A stretch of DNA of 64,000 nt, from the NCBI GenBank assembly GCA_023423535.1, contig JAFAFL010000057.1:1-64000 (forward strand). Direction: 5' to 3'. Under the pieces are notes generated by a model. The model did not search any database, was not told the DNA's origin, and saw nothing but the letters and a program-made list of their open reading frames with translations. This document shows, piece after piece, positions 43,346 to 51,706 of the stretch. How positions within the stretch are numbered: the first letter of the stretch is position 1; each line of letters starts with the position of its first letter. Source of the stretch: Pseudomonadota bacterium (GTDB lineage: Bacteria > Myxococcota > Myxococcia > Myxococcales > Myxococcaceae). A program made the position numbers and the translations under genes.

Positions 43346-43383
43346 AGCCCTTCGCTCGGCTTGGATTGCCGAGCGAAAGGGCT
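43346..43383 (+). terminator. Stem-loop terminator
   Basis: AGCCCTTCGCTCGGC and GCCGAGCGAAAGGGCT pair over 15 bases with one bulged A and a 7-base loop. It begins five bases after the stop of the 42906 gene. There is no long T run, so it may be a bidirectional or RNA-stabilising structure. Confidence 0.6.
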
Positions 43384-43393
43384 GCGTTATAGT
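43366..43393 (+). promoter_or_regulatory. Candidate housekeeping promoter of dnaJ
   Basis: TTGCCG (43366-43371) and TATAGT (43388-43393) are separated by 16 bases and resemble a sigma-70 promoter. The -35 overlaps the 3' arm of the terminator. The start of dnaJ is 69 bases downstream of the -10. Confidence 0.4.
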
Positions 43394-43461
43394 CCCGCGG
43401 CTTTTCGGTCCGGCACGCAGAAAGGGCAAAAAGCCCAGTCCGGACAAGGGGTTACGGGACG

Positions 43462-44577
43462 ATGCCGGCGGCGTCGCAGCAGAAGCGAGACTACTACGAG
43501 GTCCTCGGGGTGGCCCGGGACGTGGGCGCACAGGACCTCAAGAGCGCGTACCGGAAGGTGGCGCTCCAGTTCCACCCGGATCGCAATCCGGGCAATCCGG
43601 AGGCGGAGGAGAAGTTCAAGGAGGCCTCCGAGGCCTACGAGGTGCTGTCGGATCCGGAGAAGCGCGCGCGCTACGACCGGTTCGGCCACGGCCAGAACTT
43701 CAACTTCGAGGGCGGCTTCAACGCCTCCTCCATCAACGACATCTTCGGCGAGATCTTCGGCGACATCTTCGGCGGCGCGCGGGGACGCCGCGGCGGAAGG
43801 TCGCGCGGCTCGGACCTCCGCTACAACCTGGAGATCTCCTTCGAGGAGGCGGCGTTCGGCTGCGAGGTCCAGGTGAAGGTCCCGCGTCCGAAGACCTGCG
43901 AGCCCTGCAAGGGCAGCGGTTCGAAGAGCGGTCAGCGCCGCACCTGTCCCACCTGCAACGGCGAAGGCGAGGTCCGCTTCACCCAGGGCTTCTTCGCAGT
44001 CTCGCGCGCCTGCCACACCTGCGGCGGTCAGGGCAGCGTGGTCGCCGATCCGTGCACGCACTGCGGCGGCAAGGGGAAGATCGACAGCGAGTCCACGCTG
44101 ACGGTGAAGATCCCCGGCGGTGTGGACACCGGGACGCGGGTGCGGCTGGCGGGAGAGGGCGAGCCCGGAGATCTCGGCGGCGCGCCGGGCGATCTCTACG
44201 TGGTGGTGCACGTCCGCGAGCACCCCATCTTCGTGCGCGAGGACACCGAGGTCCTCTGCGAGATCCCCATCTCCTTCCCGCAGGCCGCGCTGGGTTCGCA
44301 GATCGACGTGCCCACGCTCGACGGCAAGGTGAAGATGAAGATCCCGTCCGGCACGCAGACGGGGAAGGTCTTCCGGCTGAAGGGGAAGGGCATTCCGCAT
44401 CTGCACGGCGGCGGCCGCGGCGATCAGCACGTGCGCGTGGTGGTGGAGATCCCCACCCAGCTCTCGCGCGAGCAGAAGGATCTCCTCGAGCGCTTCGAGG
44501 AGCTCTCCGCGCAGGACGCGGCCTCGAACCCGCAGTCGCGGAGCTTCTTCGCCAAGGTGCGCGAGATCTTCGGCTGA
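43462..44577 (+). CDS. dnaJ: Chaperone DnaJ (Hsp40)
   Basis: 371 residues. The J domain (about 8-72) has HPD at 38-40. A Gly/Phe region (about 75-110) follows. The zinc domain has four CxxCxGxG repeats: CEPCKGSG (146), CPTCNGEG (162), CHTCGGQG (184) and CTHCGGKG (198). The C-terminal substrate-binding domains complete a class I DnaJ of normal length. It delivers unfolded clients to DnaK and stimulates its ATPase. It is not next to dnaK or grpE, a separation often seen outside enterics. The LpoA-like gene follows by 52 bases. Confidence 0.95.
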   Translation: MPAASQQKRDYYEVLGVARDVGAQDLKSAYRKVALQFHPDRNPGNPEAEEKFKEASEAYEVLSDPEKRARYDRFGHGQNFNFEGGFNASSINDIFGEIFGDIFGGARGRRGGRSRGSDLRYNLEISFEEAAFGCEVQVKVPRPKTCEPCKGSGSKSGQRRTCPTCNGEGEVRFTQGFFAVSRACHTCGGQGSVVADPCTHCGGKGKIDSESTLTVKIPGGVDTGTRVRLAGEGEPGDLGGAPGDLYVVVHVREHPIFVREDTEVLCEIPISFPQAALGSQIDVPTLDGKVKMKIPSGTQTGKVFRLKGKGIPHLHGGGRGDQHVRVVVEIPTQLSREQKDLLERFEELSAQDAASNPQSRSFFAKVREIFG

Positions 44578-44629
44578 CCATTTGCAGCAGGGCGTTGCAC
44601 TGACCTCTCGCGCTGCTAAGGAGACACGC

Positions 44630-46738
44630 ATGTCCGCTCCCCGGGCCGCCTTCGCCCTGCTCATCGCGTCCGCGCTGCTGACCCTCGGATGTCCTCCCGA
44701 ACAGCAGCGCCGGCCGGATGGCTGGGGTGGTGAAGGGCAGGGCGCGGAGCCCACCCGTCCCGCCTTCGAGCCGAAGCAGATGGCGGAGGCGGACCGCGCG
44801 CTCGCCGAGGCCGCATCGCTCGGCGAACAGGGGAAGAAGCGCGAGGCGCTCGACGCGTACCTCGCGGTGCGCAAGGCGTTCCCCGAGAGCACCGCCGGCC
44901 AGGAGGCGCTCTTCCGCGCGGCCACGCTGCAGTTCGAGGCGAAGGAGTGGCAGCGGGCCCGCGCCCTGTTCCAGGAGCTCGTGTTCGAGAACCCGCTCCA
45001 CCCGCGGGTGAACGAGGCGCGGCTGTACGCGGGGCTCTCCGCCCTGGAGCTCGGCGCGCACAAGGACGCGTACCAGGCGCTCTCCACCGTCGCGCAAAGG
45101 CTCGAAGGTCCGCTGAAGCAGCGCGCGCTCGAGGGCGCGGAGCGGGCGGCGGCGGCGGGCGGGCTGCACTCGGAGACGCTGCGGCTGGCGGTGAAGCGGA
45201 TGGAGGCGGCGGGGAGTCCGGAGGCGCGGGCGCAGGCGCTCGACGAGCTCGTGCGCGTGGTCGAGACGCAGGCGCCGTTCGTGGAGGTCGCGCGGGTGCA
45301 GGCGGACCTCTCGTCGTCGCACCCCGCGTGGCCGGTGCTGACCTTCAAGCTCGCGCGCATCTACTACCACCTGCGCGACTGGCCCCGGCTCAACGAGACG
45401 CTCGAGGCCTACCTGCGGCAGGAGCCGGACGGTCAGTTCGCGCGCGAGGCCCGTGAGCTGCTCGCCCGTTCGCAGCAGCGCGCGCGGGTGGACGCGAAGA
45501 GGGTGGGCGTCATCCTCCCCATGACCGGCCGCTTCCGTCCGGTGGGCGAGGCGGTGCTGCGCGGCGTGAAGCTCGCGTTGGAGGGCAGCGGGCTCGAGCT
45601 GGTGGTGAAGGACTCGCAGGGCGACGTGATGATCGCCGGCAAGGCGGTGGAGGAGCTCGTCTTCGAGGACGGCGCCATCGCGATCATCGGGCCGATCCTC
45701 GCCGACGACTCGCGGCGCGCGGCGCTGGTGGCGGAGGAGCTGCAGATCCCCATCCTCACCCTCACGCGGCAGGAGGACATCCCGCAGCTGGGGCCGTGGG
45801 TGTTCCGCAACATGCTGACGAACTCGGCGCAGGCGAAGGCGCTGGCCGAGTACGCGACGGAGACGCTCGGCTACAAGAGCTTCGCCATCCTGCACCCGGA
45901 CATTCCCTACGGGCAGGACCTCACGAACCTCTTCTGGGACGAGCTCGAGGGCCGCGGCGCGACGGTGCGCGGCATCGAGAGCTACGCGCACGACCAGACG
46001 ACCTTCACCGAGCAGGCCCGGAAGCTCGTGGGCCGCTACCACCTCGAGGACCGGCACGACTACCACGAGGGCGTGCGCGAGATTCAGCAGCAGACGAGCG
46101 ACGCGTTCCGCCGCCGCAAGGCGATCGAGAAGCTGCGGCAGGGGCTCGATCCGATCGTGGACTTCGAGGCGCTGTTCATCCCCGACGAGTGGCGCCGGGT
46201 GGGCCTCGTGGCGCCGGCGCTGGCGGTGGAGGACATCATCACCAACGCGTGCGATCCGCGGGACCTCGAGCGCATCCGCAAGACGACGGGGAAGCGGAAC
46301 CTCAAGACGGTGACCCTGCTGGGGACGAACCTCTGGTCGTCGCCGAAGGACGCGGACGGCGTGCCGCAGCTGGTGTCGCGCGGCGGGAAGTTCGTGCAGT
46401 GCGCGATCTACGTGGACGGCTTCTATCCGGACTCGCAGCGGCCGGCGACGCAGCGCTTCATGAAGCAGTGGCGCGAGGCCGGGCTGCGCGGTGAGCCGGG
46501 CCTGCTCGAGGCCACCGGTTACGACAGCGCCGCCATGCTGCGCACCGTCATCAGCGGCGGCGCGAGGACCCGGGAGGACCTGCGCGAGCGGCTCGCCGGG
46601 CTGAAGGGTTTCGAGGGCGCGACCGGCACCACCCAATTCGACGAGCACGGCGACGCGCAGAAGCCGCTGTTCTTCCTCAACGTGGACCTCAAGGGGATCA
46701 AGGAGCTCGAACCCCCGAAGAAGCTGTCCGGGTTGTAG
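44630..46738 (+). CDS. LpoA-like lipoprotein: TPR plus periplasmic binding domain
   Basis: 702 residues from the ATG at 44630 with AAGGAG seven bases upstream. The signal peptide ends at LTLGC (Cys21). Residues about 50-260 are helical, TPR-like repeats. From about 290 the sequence follows the type I periplasmic binding fold (VGVILPMTGRFRPVGEAVLRGVKLAL, IIGPILADDSRRAALVAEEL), as in LpoA, the activator of penicillin-binding protein PBP1A. In other Myxococcota such proteins are annotated as branched-chain amino acid binding. An LpoA-like role in peptidoglycan synthesis is likely but not proven. Confidence 0.78.
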   Translation: MSAPRAAFALLIASALLTLGCPPEQQRRPDGWGGEGQGAEPTRPAFEPKQMAEADRALAEAASLGEQGKKREALDAYLAVRKAFPESTAGQEALFRAATLQFEAKEWQRARALFQELVFENPLHPRVNEARLYAGLSALELGAHKDAYQALSTVAQRLEGPLKQRALEGAERAAAAGGLHSETLRLAVKRMEAAGSPEARAQALDELVRVVETQAPFVEVARVQADLSSSHPAWPVLTFKLARIYYHLRDWPRLNETLEAYLRQEPDGQFAREARELLARSQQRARVDAKRVGVILPMTGRFRPVGEAVLRGVKLALEGSGLELVVKDSQGDVMIAGKAVEELVFEDGAIAIIGPILADDSRRAALVAEELQIPILTLTRQEDIPQLGPWVFRNMLTNSAQAKALAEYATETLGYKSFAILHPDIPYGQDLTNLFWDELEGRGATVRGIESYAHDQTTFTEQARKLVGRYHLEDRHDYHEGVREIQQQTSDAFRRRKAIEKLRQGLDPIVDFEALFIPDEWRRVGLVAPALAVEDIITNACDPRDLERIRKTTGKRNLKTVTLLGTNLWSSPKDADGVPQLVSRGGKFVQCAIYVDGFYPDSQRPATQRFMKQWREAGLRGEPGLLEATGYDSAAMLRTVISGGARTREDLRERLAGLKGFEGATGTTQFDEHGDAQKPLFFLNVDLKGIKELEPPKKLSGL

Positions 46739-46786
46739 CCGTTGCAGTAGCGCGGGGAGGTGGGGCCTGTAGTGTGCGCGGCCGTC

Positions 46787-48424
46787 ATGCGCCGCTCCCA
46801 CTTCTGCTCTCCGCTCGTCTCGCTCTTCGCGCTGTCCCTTGGTGCGGCTGTCTTCGCCTCCTGCGTGCGAGGGCCGCCGAAGGTGCCCGGCCTCGACGAT
46901 GCGGTGCGCGCCGTCGGTGAGGACGCGTACGTGAGCGGGAGGCCGCTGCGGCTCGAGCGGCTGGCGGTGCTCGAGGACCGCGACTTCATCTACGGCATCG
47001 GCCTGTCGCCGCAGGCGGACCGCGCAGTGCACACGCGGCTCGCGGGCAAGACGATGAACGCGATGTTGTGGACGCTGGGCGCGGTCGTGCCGGAAGGGCC
47101 CTTCGCCACCCTCGTCGCGGACGTGGCGCTCAACGACTACGAGTTCGACGTGGAGGGCGTGGACTTCTCGCCGGACGGGAGCCACTTCGTCACCGCCGGC
47201 CGCGACGGTGCGGTGCGCGCGTTCAGCGGTCGGGACGCGAAGCTGGTGAAGGAGTGGCAGGGCGACGAGCGTCTCGTGACCGTGGCCTTCACCGCGGATG
47301 GCAAGAACGTCGTGGCCGGGAGCCAGGACGGGCTGCTCTCGGTGCTCTCCTGGCCCGCGCTGGAGCTGCAGTCGGAGCTGCGCGCGCACCGGGACGAGGT
47401 CCGCAGCGTGGCCGCGGTGGCCGATGGGCGGATGGTGACGGGGAGCTGGGACAAGACGGTCGCGGTGTTCACCGTGGAGGCGAGGCCCCTGAGCACGAAG
47501 GAGGCGCGTCTCACGGTGAAGCAGACCCCCGACAAGGTCGCGATCGTGCGGGCGGGGCTGGAGGGGAAGGCGGGCGTGTTCACGCTCGATGCCGGCCTTC
47601 CCGCGGTGGTGGTGACCGCCGAGTTCGCGCAGGCCGCGGGCATCCAGCCGGCGCTGCTGACCGAGACGATTCGCGTGCGCACCCAGGAGTCGAAGCTCGC
47701 GCGGGGGAAGACGCTGACCCTCAAGCAGTTCCGGGTGGAGGGCGTGGACGTGGCGGTGTGCGACGCGTGCGTGCCGAAGGGGGCGCAGGGTGTCCTGGGT
47801 GCGCCGCTGTTCGAGCGCTTCGACATCTCGCAGGCGGTGGGAAGCCCGGACATGGTCTTCGTGCGCAAGGAGGTGCCCGGAGAGACCGCGCCAGCGATGC
47901 CGGACGTGCCCACGCTGGTGGAGCAGAAGCGCTTCGCCTTCGAGCCGCACGTGAACGACGTCAGCGTGGACCGCGAAGGGACGCGGCTGGGCGTGGCGTT
48001 CTCCGCGGACAAGTCGGAGCGGAACCGCGACGTGTACCAGCGCGAGAAGCGGAAGGAGCCCGCGCCGGAGAGCCCGCTGGACTACGCGGCCATCGTGGCG
48101 CTGGAGACGGGCAAGGTGCTCGCGAGCTGGCCCGGCGTGCACCGCGGCGTCATCAGCACCGCCGGCATCAGCCCCGACGGCCGCAGCCTCGTGAGCGGAG
48201 GCTGGGACAACCGGATGCACCTCTTCGTCGAGGGCGAGCCGCAGCCGGTGCACACGGAGAAGTTCGGGTGGATCCTCCGCCGCGTGCGCTTCTCCCGCGA
48301 CGGCCGGGTGATCGCCGCCGGCGCGTGGACCCCGCAGAACGCGGTGGGCGACAACCGGAGCGACCCCTCCGCGGTGATCTACGAAGTGGCGTACCGCGAG
48401 GCGGAGGTCGTGGCGGGGCCGTAG
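46787..48424 (+). CDS. WD40-repeat lipoprotein with a retropepsin-like insert
   Basis: 545 residues from the ATG at 46787. The signal peptide ends at VFASC (Cys26). WD40-type blades occur at about 115-235 (VDFSPDGSHFVTAGRDGAVRAF, VVAGSQDGLLSVLSW, MVTGSWDKTVAVF) and again at 450-530 (STAGISPDGRSLVSGGWDNRMHLF). Between them, about residues 245-365 read as a single retropepsin-like aspartyl protease unit (GVFTLDAGLPAVVV, GVLGAPLFERFDIS). The usual DTG/DSG is DAG here, so proteolysis is uncertain. Function is unknown; a secreted scaffold or dimeric protease is conceivable. Confidence 0.72.
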   Translation: MRRSHFCSPLVSLFALSLGAAVFASCVRGPPKVPGLDDAVRAVGEDAYVSGRPLRLERLAVLEDRDFIYGIGLSPQADRAVHTRLAGKTMNAMLWTLGAVVPEGPFATLVADVALNDYEFDVEGVDFSPDGSHFVTAGRDGAVRAFSGRDAKLVKEWQGDERLVTVAFTADGKNVVAGSQDGLLSVLSWPALELQSELRAHRDEVRSVAAVADGRMVTGSWDKTVAVFTVEARPLSTKEARLTVKQTPDKVAIVRAGLEGKAGVFTLDAGLPAVVVTAEFAQAAGIQPALLTETIRVRTQESKLARGKTLTLKQFRVEGVDVAVCDACVPKGAQGVLGAPLFERFDISQAVGSPDMVFVRKEVPGETAPAMPDVPTLVEQKRFAFEPHVNDVSVDREGTRLGVAFSADKSERNRDVYQREKRKEPAPESPLDYAAIVALETGKVLASWPGVHRGVISTAGISPDGRSLVSGGWDNRMHLFVEGEPQPVHTEKFGWILRRVRFSRDGRVIAAGAWTPQNAVGDNRSDPSAVIYEVAYREAEVVAGP

Positions 48425-48453
48425 CGCGAGCGCGAGCCGCCTGGGGCTTGACC

Positions 48454-48509
48454 AGGTTGACCAACCTCACGCCCGAACCTAGCTTGAGGGTTGATGAAGT
48501 CGATCAACC
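48454..48509 (+). promoter_or_regulatory. Palindromic operators and promoter of the VapBC-type pair
   Basis: AGGTTGACCAACCT (48454-48467) is an inverted repeat around AC. GGTTGAT and ATCAACC (48489-48495 and 48503-48509) form a second one that spans the antitoxin start codon. Both use a GGTTGA half-site. TTGACC (48457) and TAGCTT (48479), 16 bases apart, could be the promoter. This is the pattern expected for autoregulation by an antitoxin-toxin complex. Confidence 0.6.
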
Positions 48510-48730
48510 TGTACGAGGCGAAGACGAACCTCTCGACGTTGGTCGAGCGGGCAGCGAGCGGCGAGAAGATCGTCATCGCGAAGAACGGTGAGCCCAGGGC
48601 CATGCTCGTCCCGCTGCCCACCAGGAAGGCTCCGAGGCGTCCGGCGGGCGCGCTGAAGGTGAGCTACCTCGCGCCGGATTTCGACGAACCGGATGCCGAG
48701 CTCAGCCGCCTCTTCGAGGGCGACGAGTAG
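48494..48730 (+). CDS. Phd/VapB-type antitoxin
   Basis: 78 residues from the ATG at 48494; a TTG three bases before is less likely. The sequence KSINLYEAKTNLSTLVERAASGEKIVIAKNGEPRAMLVP is the standard Phd/YefM DNA-binding half, and the tail PDFDEPDAELSRLFEGDE is the acidic toxin-binding segment. The stop TAG shares its G with the GTG of the toxin. It should neutralise the PIN-domain toxin and repress the operon through the palindromes at its start. Confidence 0.88.
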   Translation: MKSINLYEAKTNLSTLVERAASGEKIVIAKNGEPRAMLVPLPTRKAPRRPAGALKVSYLAPDFDEPDAELSRLFEGDE

Positions 48731-49113
48731 TGGACCTGCTGCTCGATACGCACGTCCTCCTCTGGTGGGATCAGCGCCACGCCGCGCTTTCAAAGAGGGC
48801 ACGAAGCGCCATCGCGAACCCGAGGAACCAGGTCTTCATCAGCGCCGTCAGCCCGTGGGAGATGGCGATCAAGGCGCGCCGCGGGAAGCTCCGCTACGAA
48901 GGCTCCGCGGTCGCGATGATCGAGGCGAACGGCTTCTTGCCGCTGCCCATCGATCCCTCTCACGGCGAGGCTGCGGGCTCGCTCGACTGGAGTCATCTCG
49001 ACCCCTTCGACCGGATGCTGGTGGCGCAGGCCCAGACCGAAGGACTGGTGCTGGTGCACGCGGACGAGAACATCCGTGCGTACGAAGGCGTGAGCCAGCT
49101 CTGGGCACGCTGA
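48730..49113 (+). CDS. PIN-domain toxin (VapC-type)
   Basis: 127 residues from GTG 48730. The PIN nuclease acids are in place: Asp near the start (LLLDTHVLLWW), Glu in VSPWEMAIKA, Asp in HLDPFDRMLVAQA and Asp in LVHADENI. The length is normal. It should cleave tRNA or rRNA when freed from its antitoxin. The antitoxin gene is translationally coupled upstream. All catalytic residues are intact, so this is the one toxin-antitoxin pair in the window that looks fully functional. Confidence 0.9.
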   Translation: MDLLLDTHVLLWWDQRHAALSKRARSAIANPRNQVFISAVSPWEMAIKARRGKLRYEGSAVAMIEANGFLPLPIDPSHGEAAGSLDWSHLDPFDRMLVAQAQTEGLVLVHADENIRAYEGVSQLWAR

Positions 49114-49126
49114 CCGGCCGTAGCGC

Positions 49127-49603
49127 CTACTCGCGGCGGAACACGTCCCGCTCGAGTTCAGCTTTCACCCGCTCGAACTCGCGCAGCACGCGGGCGGGGA
49201 TGTGCTCGGGCGGGCCGCACTCCTTCGCCATCCGGTCGGGAGCGCGCGAGTCGAACACGCCGCAGCTGACCGCCTGCAGCGACAGGCGCACGTCCGCGGA
49301 CGCGTCCGCCCTGTTCGGCACCACCGTGACCACGTACCGGTACCAGAGGTAACGCGGCGGGATGCCCATGCCGAAGTCGGCGTCGATCCAGTTCGAGTGC
49401 ACCACGCCTCGCTGGGGATCGCTCTGGTACACGCCGCGGCCGTGGTGCTCCACCGAGGCCACCGCGCGGTCGAACGCGCTCTCCGGCTGCAGGGTGCGGA
49501 AGTGCAGGTCGTCCACCCGCTTCGGGCCACAGCCCTGCGCCACGAGGAGCACCGCGGCGCACAGAAGCAACATCACCCATGAGGTCTGCGAGGTCTTCGC
49601 CAT
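49127..49603 (-). CDS. Small lipoprotein of unknown function
   Basis: 158 residues from the ATG at 49603. The signal peptide ends at LVAQGC (Cys25). The mature part is beta-rich (RYLWYRYVVTVVPNRADASADVRLSLQAVSC) with two Cys and a charged C-terminal helix. It resembles unannotated outer-membrane lipoproteins of Myxococcota. It starts five bases after the stop of the preceding minus-strand gene and probably shares its transcript. No enzymatic motif was found. Confidence 0.65.
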   Translation of the reverse strand: MAKTSQTSWVMLLLCAAVLLVAQGCGPKRVDDLHFRTLQPESAFDRAVASVEHHGRGVYQSDPQRGVVHSNWIDADFGMGIPPRYLWYRYVVTVVPNRADASADVRLSLQAVSCGVFDSRAPDRMAKECGPPEHIPARVLREFERVKAELERDVFRRE

Positions 49604-49608
49604 CCCGC

Positions 49609-50181
49609 TCAGTTCCTCAGATGCGGCGGTGCGCTGAGCTTGCTCCGGCCGAGCTCCAGCAGCGCGCGCTCCACCGGGGTCGGCCGCAGCGGCCCCAGCA
49701 CCTGCTCGCGCCGCTCGCCCTGCACGTCGCTCTCCGCGAGGGTGCTCACGCGGATGCGCATTTCGGGGACCTTCGACACCAGCGTGCGGACCGCCTGGTC
49801 GAAGCGCGCGAGGCTGTCGTCGAACCCGAGTCCCTCGCGGGTGCCTTCGGCGGGGTGTGGTCCCCAGAGCACCACTTCCTGCACGCGCAACGCGCCGGCC
49901 TTCTCCGTGCAGCGCAGCTCGAGCTCCGCGCCGTCGTAGCGCATCGTCCGACCGGACCGGCTGAGTCCGCGGGAGTCGATGACCACCGCGTTGCGGCCCC
50001 ACCACAAGTAGGACGCCGCGCGCACGAGCATCACGCCCGTGAGAACCACCAGCGCCCACCACACCCACGCGCGCTCCGGCCGGAACACGAGCAAGAGCAC
50101 GAGGAAGACGCACGCCACCGCGAGCGGCGGGACCGCGCCCTGGAGCCTGCGCCGGAAGCTGAAGGGGTAGCTGGTGTCCAT
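49609..50181 (-). CDS. Membrane protein of unknown function
   Basis: 190 residues from the ATG at 50181. Two membrane helices at about 16-34 and 38-58 are followed by a cytosolic, strand-rich domain (AVVIDSRGLSRSGRTMRYDGAELELRC) of the PH-like or YcxB-like type seen in small bacterial membrane proteins. It lies between the flavin reductase-like gene and the lipoprotein on the same strand. No family can be named with confidence. Confidence 0.6.
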   Translation of the reverse strand: MDTSYPFSFRRRLQGAVPPLAVACVFLVLLLVFRPERAWVWWALVVLTGVMLVRAASYLWWGRNAVVIDSRGLSRSGRTMRYDGAELELRCTEKAGALRVQEVVLWGPHPAEGTREGLGFDDSLARFDQAVRTLVSKVPEMRIRVSTLAESDVQGERREQVLGPLRPTPVERALLELGRSKLSAPPHLRN

Positions 50182-50198
50182 CTCGCGGGGCCCAGATC

Positions 50199-50891
50199 TC
50201 AAAAGTTCAGGAACACGTTCTCCGCGGGCATGCCGCGCGAGACGAGCGCCTCGCGCACGGCCTCGACCATCTCGCGCTGGCCGCACACGAAGGCGACCGC
50301 ATCGCCCAGCGACTCGTCGGCGAGGAGCGCCTGCACGTAGCCGGTGGTGCCCTCCCACTGCTCGCCATCCGGCTGGCTCACGGTACGGGCCACGCGGATG
50401 CCGGCGCGCTCCCACGCGTCCAGCTGGTCCCGATACGCGAACGCGGTGGGGCTGCGCGCGCCGAAGTAGAGGGTCACTTCGCCGTAGCGCGCACGGTCCT
50501 TGCGGAGGCTCTCGATCACCGAGCGGATGGCGCTGATCCCCGAGCCGGTCGCGAACAGCAGCAGCCGCTTGCCCGCCGCCTTCTCGAGCGGGAAGCCCGG
50601 CCCTCGCGGCTTGCCCAGCCTTACCGGCGTCCCCTCCGGCGCGCGCACGAGCAGGTCGGTCACCGGAGAGCCCTCCTTCACCAGCAGCTCGAAGACCTCG
50701 CCCTGTTCGTCGGGGCCGGAGGCGATGGCAAAGGCCGCCTCGCGCAGCTCACCGATGGCGAGGAGGAGGTACTGACCGGGCAGCGTGTGGCTTCCGACGA
50801 GCGGCGTCTGCGACACATCCACCCGCACCGTCCACAACCCCGAAGCCGCGGGCCTGGTGGCCAGCAGGCGGCCTTCGTGCCACGCGCTCAT
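50199..50891 (-). CDS. Ferredoxin-NADP reductase-like FAD/NAD(P) oxidoreductase
   Basis: 230 residues from the ATG at 50891. The N-terminal FAD-binding barrel includes LPGQYLLLAI, and the NAD(P) domain has LLLFATGSGISAIRSVIESLRK and the C-terminal AFVCGQREMVEAVREAL. There is no iron-sulfur cluster region, so it is a minimal reductase of the flavodoxin/ferredoxin reductase family. It should pass electrons between NAD(P)H and an unknown carrier. A tail ENVFLNF is typical of the family. Confidence 0.82.
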   Translation of the reverse strand: MSAWHEGRLLATRPAASGLWTVRVDVSQTPLVGSHTLPGQYLLLAIGELREAAFAIASGPDEQGEVFELLVKEGSPVTDLLVRAPEGTPVRLGKPRGPGFPLEKAAGKRLLLFATGSGISAIRSVIESLRKDRARYGEVTLYFGARSPTAFAYRDQLDAWERAGIRVARTVSQPDGEQWEGTTGYVQALLADESLGDAVAFVCGQREMVEAVREALVSRGMPAENVFLNF

Positions 50892-50923
50892 TGCCCTCAA
50901 TTTAACCGATGTAGGATGCGCCC

Positions 50924-51700
50924 GTGAGGGCGTTCATCTGGATCGTGGTGTTTCTCGTCGGCGTCGCAGCCATCGTGCTGCCGTCCACGTACATGTACGC
51001 GGCGGCGGACCTGCCGAGGCTCGAGTCGGAGTTCGATCTGGAGACGCACCTGCGCCTCTCCGTCGAGGGTGAGCGCATGAGCGGCCGCGCGGGCGTGATC
51101 CAGAAGGGCTCGCGCTCGCCGAAGTTCGAGAAGCCGGACTTCGCGAAGCTGCCCACCGACCTCGTGGCGCTCTACATCTCCGCCGCGGGCTGCCCGACCT
51201 TCTTCCAGACGCAGCGCGAGGACGGGCCGCGCTGGCTCATGCGGCTCGCCTACAGCCTGATGAACAAGGGCATGCCGGGCGACGGCGAATGCGAGCGCTA
51301 CCTCGCGCTGCGGCTCGCGGTGACGCTGGGCGTGAAGACGGACATGGAGCAGACGGTGGCGGCGCACAAGCTCCACGCGTTCCTGCAGCGCGACCAGCTC
51401 ATCGCCTGGGACATGGCCACCATGCTCTTCGACCGCGGCGTCGTCGGCGTGGAGGACGCGGCGTGGGAGCTCTACAAGAAGCCGCCGGCGGAGATGTCCC
51501 TGGCGGAGCTCGCCGAGTTCAGCCTCGTGCTGCCGATCAACGGCGGCTACTACTTCGACCTCAAGACCTGCCGGAACGGCGCGCTGATCAAGCAGAACCG
51601 CGACGGCATCCTGCGCCGCCTCGAGGCCCACGCGCTGGTCACGCCGGAGCGCGCACGCGCCGCCACCGAGGCTCCGGTGGCGTGCCTGCTGGTGAAGTAG
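50924..51700 (+). CDS. Transglycosylase (GT51)-like protein lacking key residues
   Basis: 258 residues from GTG 50924. An N-terminal membrane anchor (about 4-26) precedes a region that follows the fold of peptidoglycan glycosyltransferases: GCPTFFQTQREDGPRW, KLHAFLQRDQLIAWDMA, LAELAEFSLVLPINGGYY and NRDGILRRLEAHALVT. In true GT51 enzymes the first motif reads EDxxFFxHxG and supplies the catalytic Glu, which is missing here, and the second STITQQ motif is not visible. It may be an inactive or regulatory relative. It is convergent with the CpaF gene. Confidence 0.55.
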   Translation: MRAFIWIVVFLVGVAAIVLPSTYMYAAADLPRLESEFDLETHLRLSVEGERMSGRAGVIQKGSRSPKFEKPDFAKLPTDLVALYISAAGCPTFFQTQREDGPRWLMRLAYSLMNKGMPGDGECERYLALRLAVTLGVKTDMEQTVAAHKLHAFLQRDQLIAWDMATMLFDRGVVGVEDAAWELYKKPPAEMSLAELAEFSLVLPINGGYYFDLKTCRNGALIKQNRDGILRRLEAHALVTPERARAATEAPVACLLVK

Positions 51701-51706
51701 CGCGCG

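Noticed and set aside
43979..48253. A 1424-codon open frame on the minus strand
   Set aside because: It lies antisense to dnaJ, the LpoA-like gene and the WD40 lipoprotein gene, and is His/Arg/Leu-rich low complexity, as expected for the mirror frame of G/C-biased codons.
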